Shown here: positions 58,298 through 64,000 of the stretch, piece after piece
Position numbering within the stretch: position 1 is the first letter of the stretch
Layout: each line of letters starts with the position of its first letter
DNA from: Paratinospora sagittata
Lineage: Eukaryota; Streptophyta; Magnoliopsida; Ranunculales; Menispermaceae
DNA: 64,000 nucleotides
Assembly (NCBI GenBank): GCA_035771175.1
Contig: CM069597.1
Span: forward strand, 47,375,991 to 47,439,990
Reading direction: 5' to 3'
The notes under the pieces: generated by a model
What the model was told of the DNA's origin: nothing
Database searches by the model: none
The model's input: only the letters and a program-made list of their open reading frames with translations
Position numbers and translations under genes: made by a program

Positions 58298-59547
58298 GAG
58301 AAAAAAAAAATCTCTAGATTTTAGGTTGTGATCAGAGTACGGAAGAGGGATTAGATTCAATACTTTTTTTTTTTTTTTGGGGGGGTCCATGAAATTTTGG
58401 CAACGTTTTGGAGAGCTTTTTCAAAATTATTTAGTAGAGAAAAAAAAAAAAAAACTTCTTTAGAAAAAGCTGTTAAGTGTTTTTGTTTCAAAAATATTTT
58501 GAAAAAGCTCTCTCAAATAAGCCATTTACCATTTATGTTTCAGATTGTATAAATGCTATATATACTCAATGCAATGAAATATACATTTATATTTCTTTTA
58601 TAAAACTGCATGATTTGGCGAGCACCCAACTAATTAAGTTTCTTTATCATTTTCAAGATATGTAATAATCATGCACCAAAACTCCAAAGAATGGATGAAT
58701 TCTGCATCAAAATTATATAGAGAGTTGCCCATTTAGGTTAGGGTACTAACTCATGACTTTCACTTCTAGCTAGGATCAATTCCTGATTTGAAATACTAAA
58801 ACAATTTACAAAACAGACCTAAAACTATTATTCATGTTGTGAGTTTTAGTTTCTTTTTTCAAAAATGCTAAAATAATTCAAAATTTGTACCCAAAATTAT
58901 ATACATCTTAATGCAGTGAATGATGAATGGTGAGTATTTTTCATATTTTTCATAAATTAATCTATTTTCTTAGTACCCTTTATGGATTTTATATTGATTT
59001 TTAATCTTAAGTCGAACCAAGAGGAAGTATGCTTTTCTTTTTAGTGGAAAATTAAATTGTGCCTCTTAATTATTTTTTTTCTCATTTGTTAAGGTAAATC
59101 ATGAAAGACTTTTGATATGGATGTTGTATTTTGGCTTGTACCCTATGAGGGTATTTTAAACCTGGATGATATGTTGTATTACCACATAAACATAAGTATA
59201 TTTTTAAATTGCTTTAGCATTCTTCTACTATGTATACTCCATATAATGAAATAATTTTTTTTTCCTATTAATTTTAGAATCACGTTGAGAATTAAATCCT
59301 TTAATTTTTATTTTATAAAGCTGCATATATCAGAATTATATGGAGAGTAATAGTCCCGTTAGCTTTAATTTTCACATGACCATAATAGTGTAATTACACT
59401 TTGTAATAGTCTAGTCAGCTTTAATTTTCAAATGATTAGAGAGAACCCAACAAACTCCTTTTATTCAGTCTCCTCCCAATTCTCTTTTATTCATTATAAA
59501 TAAAAACGATTAACTTGACGTACATTAATTTCAACATCAACCATTCA
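58298..59547. other. Intergenic, convergent 3' ends of LARP and PGIP
   Basis: It contains A-runs (58300-58310, 58439-58454) and a T-then-G run (58363-58386). AT-rich; no element or gene recognised. Confidence 0.5.
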
Positions 59548-60543
59548 CTAACACTTGGGCAGTGGAGCTCCACACAAACACCTATTATGAAAATACGTAG
59601 ACGAATCAAAACTCTGCAACTTCCCGCCTTGCGGAATCTCTCCACAAAGCCGATTGTAACTCACATTAAAACCCAACAACGATTCCACCTCCGTCAACTG
59701 CTTCGGAATGCTTCCATAAATCCCGTTATGATTCAAATCCAACGCCACCAATTTCTTCTTCGAAAACCTCAGTTTCGAGAAATCGAATTCCAAAACATTC
59801 CTCGAAAGATCCAAATCCCTCAACGATTTCTTCTCACCAAACAGTATCGACGCGTCTCCCTCCAACTTATTCCGCGACAAATCGATCCTGTCAAAATCCA
59901 CGTTCCCGAGAGTCGCCGGAATCGGACCGGAGAGCTGGTTGTGCGATAACACGAGATACTTGAAGTATCCGGAGAACCGGCCGAACGACTCTGGGATCGG
60001 TCCGGTCAGCCGGTTCCGATCGAGCCGGAGAAATTCGAGATTCGGTAGATCGGCGAGGCTTGGAGGGATCGAGCCGGAGAACTGGTTGAATGACAGATCT
60101 AGGAATTTTAGGGTTTTGATTTCGCCGAGGAAGGCCGGGATTGGACCGGAGAGGCTTGTCCAGCTGAGCCATAGGGTTTTGAGGTTCTTGAGATTGGTGA
60201 CGGATCGGGGGATTGAGCCGGTGAGGTTTGTGAGTTTGCGGAAGAGTAGAGTTTCGAGGAAGGGAAGGTCACCGACGGCGTCGGGGATTTGGCCGGAGAT
60301 CTGGCCGTAAAATATTTGAAGGACGTTGACGCGGTTGGTGGTGCGGCTGCACTCGAGAGCGTACCAGTCGCAGCAGTCGGTGTTGGGAACCCAGGAGGCG
60401 AGGTGGTAAGGATTGTGGAGGGATTGTTTGATTTGCATGAGGACTCTATAGTCATTTGGGTGGCAGCGAGTTGAGACAGAATATGAAGAAGGTAAATAAC
60501 AGAGGAAGAAGAAGAAAGCAAGGAAGTTGAAGTAGGAAGCCAT
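59548..60543 (-). CDS. PGIP: Polygalacturonase-inhibiting protein (PGIP)-like secreted LRR protein
   Basis: Single exon, 331 residues, the usual PGIP length. Seen: hydrophobic signal peptide (about 1-23, ending YSVS), an N-terminal cap with paired cysteines (RCHPNDYRVLMQIKQSL, WVPNTDCCDWYALEC), about ten extracytoplasmic leucine-rich repeats of the form LxxLxxLxLSxNxLSGPIPxx (70-305), and a C-terminal cysteine cap (FHNRCLCGAPLPKC). Known: PGIPs sit in the cell wall, bind fungal and insect endopolygalacturonases and limit pectin breakdown. A few divergent residues (SWTSLSGPIP, DFSKLRFSKK) are as in PGIP and in the related FLR1 proteins. No kinase or membrane span follows. A TATTTAA box lies about 40-50 bp upstream of the start. 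Confidence 0.93.
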   Translation of the reverse strand: MASYFNFLAFFFFLCYLPSSYSVSTRCHPNDYRVLMQIKQSLHNPYHLASWVPNTDCCDWYALECSRTTNRVNVLQIFYGQISGQIPDAVGDLPFLETLLFRKLTNLTGSIPRSVTNLKNLKTLWLSWTSLSGPIPAFLGEIKTLKFLDLSFNQFSGSIPPSLADLPNLEFLRLDRNRLTGPIPESFGRFSGYFKYLVLSHNQLSGPIPATLGNVDFDRIDLSRNKLEGDASILFGEKKSLRDLDLSRNVLEFDFSKLRFSKKKLVALDLNHNGIYGSIPKQLTEVESLLGFNVSYNRLCGEIPQGGKLQSFDSSTYFHNRCLCGAPLPKC

Positions 60544-62323
60544 GGCTGGAGCTTCCGGGTTTGTGAATTTTTGCTGGGAATTGGAAGTTTAAATAAGTGG
60601 CCGTCGTGGGGAGATGATGGAAACTCTGGCTGAGTACTGGGCTGTGGATGGATTACAGGTAAGTACTGATTGGTCAAGAAGGATGGCAGTATCCACTTCA
60701 ATTTTTTATTATTTTTTTAAATTATATATTATCTTTGTTGTTTTTCAAAAAATGGTAGCTACGTTCTAGAAGAAAAAAAAAAAAGGGGTATATAGTTTGT
60801 TTCAAAAGAAAAATTAGAGTTTTCTTTTTGTTATATAGAACTTGACAACATTTTGATTTAAGCAAAATTATGAATTTGGTAGTAGTTAATTATTATACTC
60901 AATTATCAGTCTTTTTTCCTACATAAATTTACGTCCTCTTTTCTATTTTATTAAAAGTTAAGTTAATATTTAAGTTATTAAAAAAAATTAATTAATTTTA
61001 TTTATGTTATTTTAAATTATTTTTTACTTTTATTATTTTTGAGTAGTGTTAATAAGTTACTCATCCAAACAAGTACATCCAAATACCTACATTATATCAA
61101 TATGTGTCTAAATTACGTTAATCAGTTATCTCGGCGTTTTATCTTTAATTAGACCTATTCTTACCATTTTTTAAATATACTTATTTCTATGTTTGTCTCC
61201 TAAAGATAAGGCTGACTGACATGGCATTGAAGTGTAAATTCTGGAACTCCCAATATATATATATATTCCTTGGAATTACTGATATATATTTGATGAGTGC
61301 TCATTAATCGGTTGCTCTTGGATAATTGTTGTTGATCATAAATATTCAACCTTAATTTTATTTTATTTTATTTTTTGAGTGTTAATATAAGATCAAAAGA
61401 TGTTGATACTGAAGTCAGAGGAAGTCAAGACCCCTCAATAGAGCCAATAAGATGAACACAGTGGTGAAGAGTATAAGAAATCTGGATGTGGACCATGCGA
61501 ACTAACTATCATAATCTCACTCTCACTTTTATTAGAGAAAAAAAAAACTCTTACTTATTTGTAAAGAGAGAAAATCAAATATTCGATTTTGAGTGAAGAG
61601 ATAGAGACGTATATTGTTAAAGTTAACTACCGTTGCAATATTTAACCTTAATTAAGGCTATCAATTATTTTTCGCTATATACAGGAGCTCATGGGATCCG
61701 ATATAGAGAGAGAGAGAGTCGCTCACTTGCGTGGAAATTCTCGTGCAGGTATGTTGTAAGATACTAATGTATGCTATTCTAATATGTAGTAGGTGAATGA
61801 ATCTCTCTAGTTTAGGATATTTCGACGTCTTCCTTTGAATTGCATGCATGATATCTCGTAATAAAAAGAACCGACGTGAATGAAAACATTGCATTAATTA
61901 CATTTCTATTATGTTCATTTTTTACTTGAAAACAATTGTATTAAATAAAAATTAAAATTTTATATGTTGAACTAGAGTAACCTAAGCCAAACTAACCAAA
62001 AAAGTTTTGTAGTTGAGTTGAATTTTTTTTTTATTATTGCTTTAAATCACGTGTTAATATCTGATTCGTGACGATTCAACAACTTTAAAAGACAATTTTG
62101 ACATAATATATTTTTAAAGCATTTTCCTTTTATTGTCAAGTTCAATTGTTCCTTGATCTCTAGAACAACTGCAGTTTTATTGGACTTTTAGTTGCTTTTG
62201 CATGTTTGCTATTCCCACATTTTTATTTGTTTATTTATGTTATAACGCTTGAAATATGGAAGAATGTATTAAAACAGTCAAATTAGTGCTAATGGAAGTA
62301 CACACCCCACCCATAAGACTGAA

Positions 62324-62363
<40 letters not shown>

Positions 62364-63313
62364 GATTGTTTACTATAATGTGATACACAAAAATTGTTTT
62401 TGCAAAAAAAATTCAAAACAACTGTAAACGTTTTCAGAAAAGATATAAAATTTGTTTTTCGAGTTTTATTTTTTGGCTTACTATTGCTTTTATTCAGATT
62501 TTTAAAATAATAGTACTTAATTCTCTTATTAATAATTTTAATATTGAAATGTTTTTATAAAAGTTGGTATCCTCGCATCTAATAAGACAGGTAAATTATA
62601 ATTCGTCCAGCCTGTACATAAAATGCCAATGGTGGATCATGCATGATTGACCTAGTGGTGGTTTGCTTACACCAGGGACTAGCAAGTTGGGCGGCAAAAG
62701 TTGACCAAAATGTCATATTGGGTGATAGGATTGCATCTCATCATATCATGTTTGAATCTCATTAACCATTTAAAATTATTTTACAGAAACTTAAATTAAT
62801 TTTATAAAAATAATATTCATATATAAACGTTGGTTAGTTTCAATTTATTTTTTTATAAATAAATAAAAATTTTTATTTCTTTAATGGAAGTATAATAGTT
62901 AATATGTATGATATTTATCCTGATCTCTTATATTTTTCGTCATTATATTCATCAGCCTTTCTGATTTTCTGTAACAATGTCTCAGTACTTAAAAAAAAAT
63001 AAAAAAAACATTCATACCATATCCCTTATACATTAGATTTTATCAGGAGGCCAAATCAATTCATTTGAAGAAAATATCTAAAACGTTCTAGTTATTTGCC
63101 AAAAGAAACTTGATATTTAGGACCCAAATCATTAGTTCCACAAATATCTCGTCTAAGTATACGCGTGTCACGTGATACAAGCAAGATAGACAAGTCCCTG
63201 TGTCGAACAGACAACAAATCTGCATCCGCTAAATATCTTTCCCCCTCAGAAAAGTTTCAGTCTCTTAGTTAACACTAGTAATCTAGTTCTCTACTCCGTC
63301 ACCGGCACCGGCG
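60544..63313. other. Intergenic between PGIP and JMJ30-like gene
   Basis: AT-rich, divergent gene starts on both sides. It holds (TA)n at about 61252-61266, a GA run at 61701-61720 and (AAT)n at about 62324-62362. A polymerase-III-like stretch at about 62630-62700 was not assignable. No gene seen. Confidence 0.5.
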
Positions 63314-63770
63314 ATGGCTGCCGCCGACGACAGTTCCGGCCTTCCGACGCCGACGCTTGATGCAGAGAGCTCAAATCTCCTGCAGAAAATCTCCGAGCAA
63401 GGAGGATACGCGTTCGTCGGCATGGCGACGCTAGCCGCCGGCGGAGATTTCCGGCTGGCGGAGGCTGCGAGGGAGATGGCGTGGGAGCAGCTTCACTCCG
63501 GTCCGTGGCACTCGGTGTTGCCGGTGTGGAGAGACGCGTATTCGATGTCGTGTCTCCGAGTCGCGGCGTTCCATCACGGCGTCGGAGATTTAGAGGAGGC
63601 GCTTAGGGTTCTTGATATGGGATTGATAATGGGAGGGACTCTGGTGAGGAAGGATCTGGAATCTGCGGTGGAGATGATCACGAGGAGGAGGAGGAGGAGA
63701 TCGAGTGGTTCTAGCGGCGAGGAGAAGAACAGGAGTGATTGGTTGTTCGAAGGGTTGGGACAAGGCGGAG
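63314..63770 (+). CDS. JMJ30: JmjC demethylase JMJ30/JMJD5-like, first exon only (3' partial)
   Basis: ATG at 63314 opens a GC-rich exon of about 152 codons; a GAG/GTGAGG donor fits at 63771. Seen: LPTPTLDAE, then LLQKISEQGGYAFVGMATLA, EAAREMAWEQLHSGPWHSVL, PVWRDAYSMSCLRVAAFHHG and EALRVLDMGLIMGGTLVRKD, the helical N-terminal region of plant JMJ30 as I know it. The JmjC catalytic domain would be downstream, outside the window. Known: JMJ30 is an evening-phased H3K36 demethylase and circadian regulator that also acts in flowering and ABA responses. Odd: without splicing this frame ends at TGA 63785-63787, while the +1 frame next to it reads AEVRSVL, like the family's NEVRHVL; see findings. Confidence 0.85.
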
Positions 63771-64000
63771 GTGAGGTCTGTTCTTGAATTAAAACCCTAA
63801 TTTAATTAATCTACTCATTTGATATATTTGATGGAAAAATAGAAGTTTGTTGATTTTTTATAAAAAGTTTAGGTATTTTATTTGTGTTAGGAGTTTTATA
63901 TATGTTGCTACTGTGGCTATGTTTATGTCACATCAGTCCTGCACCAATGAGTATTGTGGAAACTGGAAGTGTGTGGTAAGGATACATTGAGGTGAATTAA

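Noticed and set aside
59515..60701. Long open frames on the opposite strand and in other frames of the PGIP gene (up to 197 codons)
   Set aside because: They mirror the LRR coding frame and its GC-rich codons; the PGIP frame alone has a signal peptide, LRRs and cysteine caps.
61660..61890. microRNA precursor
   Set aside because: I looked for known plant miRNA sequences and a long foldback and found neither.

Overview
The window is plant nuclear DNA, almost certainly from a eudicot. It is AT-rich, has GT-AG introns (some several kb long) and plant-specific gene families, and its introns carry LINE, SINE, MITE, hAT-like and LTR remnants. The family cannot be fixed from sequence alone; I would guess a cucurbit, with low confidence. 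Protein identities below rest on recognising family sequences from memory, not on a search.

Layout. 36-15193 (+): 3' two thirds of a TBCC-domain protein gene (TBCCD1 type), whose introns 2 and 3 (6.2 and 5.6 kb) are packed with repeats. 16067-19160 (+): a six-exon WAT1-related (EamA) transporter. 20487-20970 (+): a three-exon CLE peptide precursor of CLV3/CLE40 type. 22701-24730 (+): ribosomal protein eL6. 26267-29331 (-): an intronless MCTP (multiple C2 domain and transmembrane protein); its C-terminal 919 codons are intact but its first C2 domain is broken by a stop and a frameshift. 31344-31654 (-): a two-exon defensin-like peptide with eight cysteines. 32594-34366: a clean solo LTR. 36361-55975 (+): an 18-exon mitochondrial DnaJ gene (GFA2 type) that reads through to a 449-residue protein although the gene spans almost 20 kb. 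57305-58297 (+): a short intronless La-motif protein (LARP1-like). 59548-60543 (-): a polygalacturonase-inhibitor-like LRR protein. 63314 onward (+): first exon of a JMJ30/JMJD5-type JmjC demethylase that runs off the window.

The most unusual structure is in GFA2 intron 12 (9.66 kb). A degenerate tandem array of about 145-150 units of about 49 bp fills roughly 43445-50930. It has higher-order order: a two-unit marker recurs at 245-650 bp spacing. The central part lies between two older blocks (about 44870-45250 and 50440-50800) whose variants follow one another in the same order, which suggests internal expansion inside an older array. Each unit keeps a TATATAAG-like core. The flanking coding exons are all intact.

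The genes do not form a pathway. They are separate nuclear genes, each with its own promoter: housekeeping (eL6, GFA2, TBCCD1), signalling and cell-cell communication (CLE peptide, MCTP), defence (defensin-like, PGIP), transport (WAT1-like), RNA binding (LARP) and chromatin or clock regulation (JMJ30).
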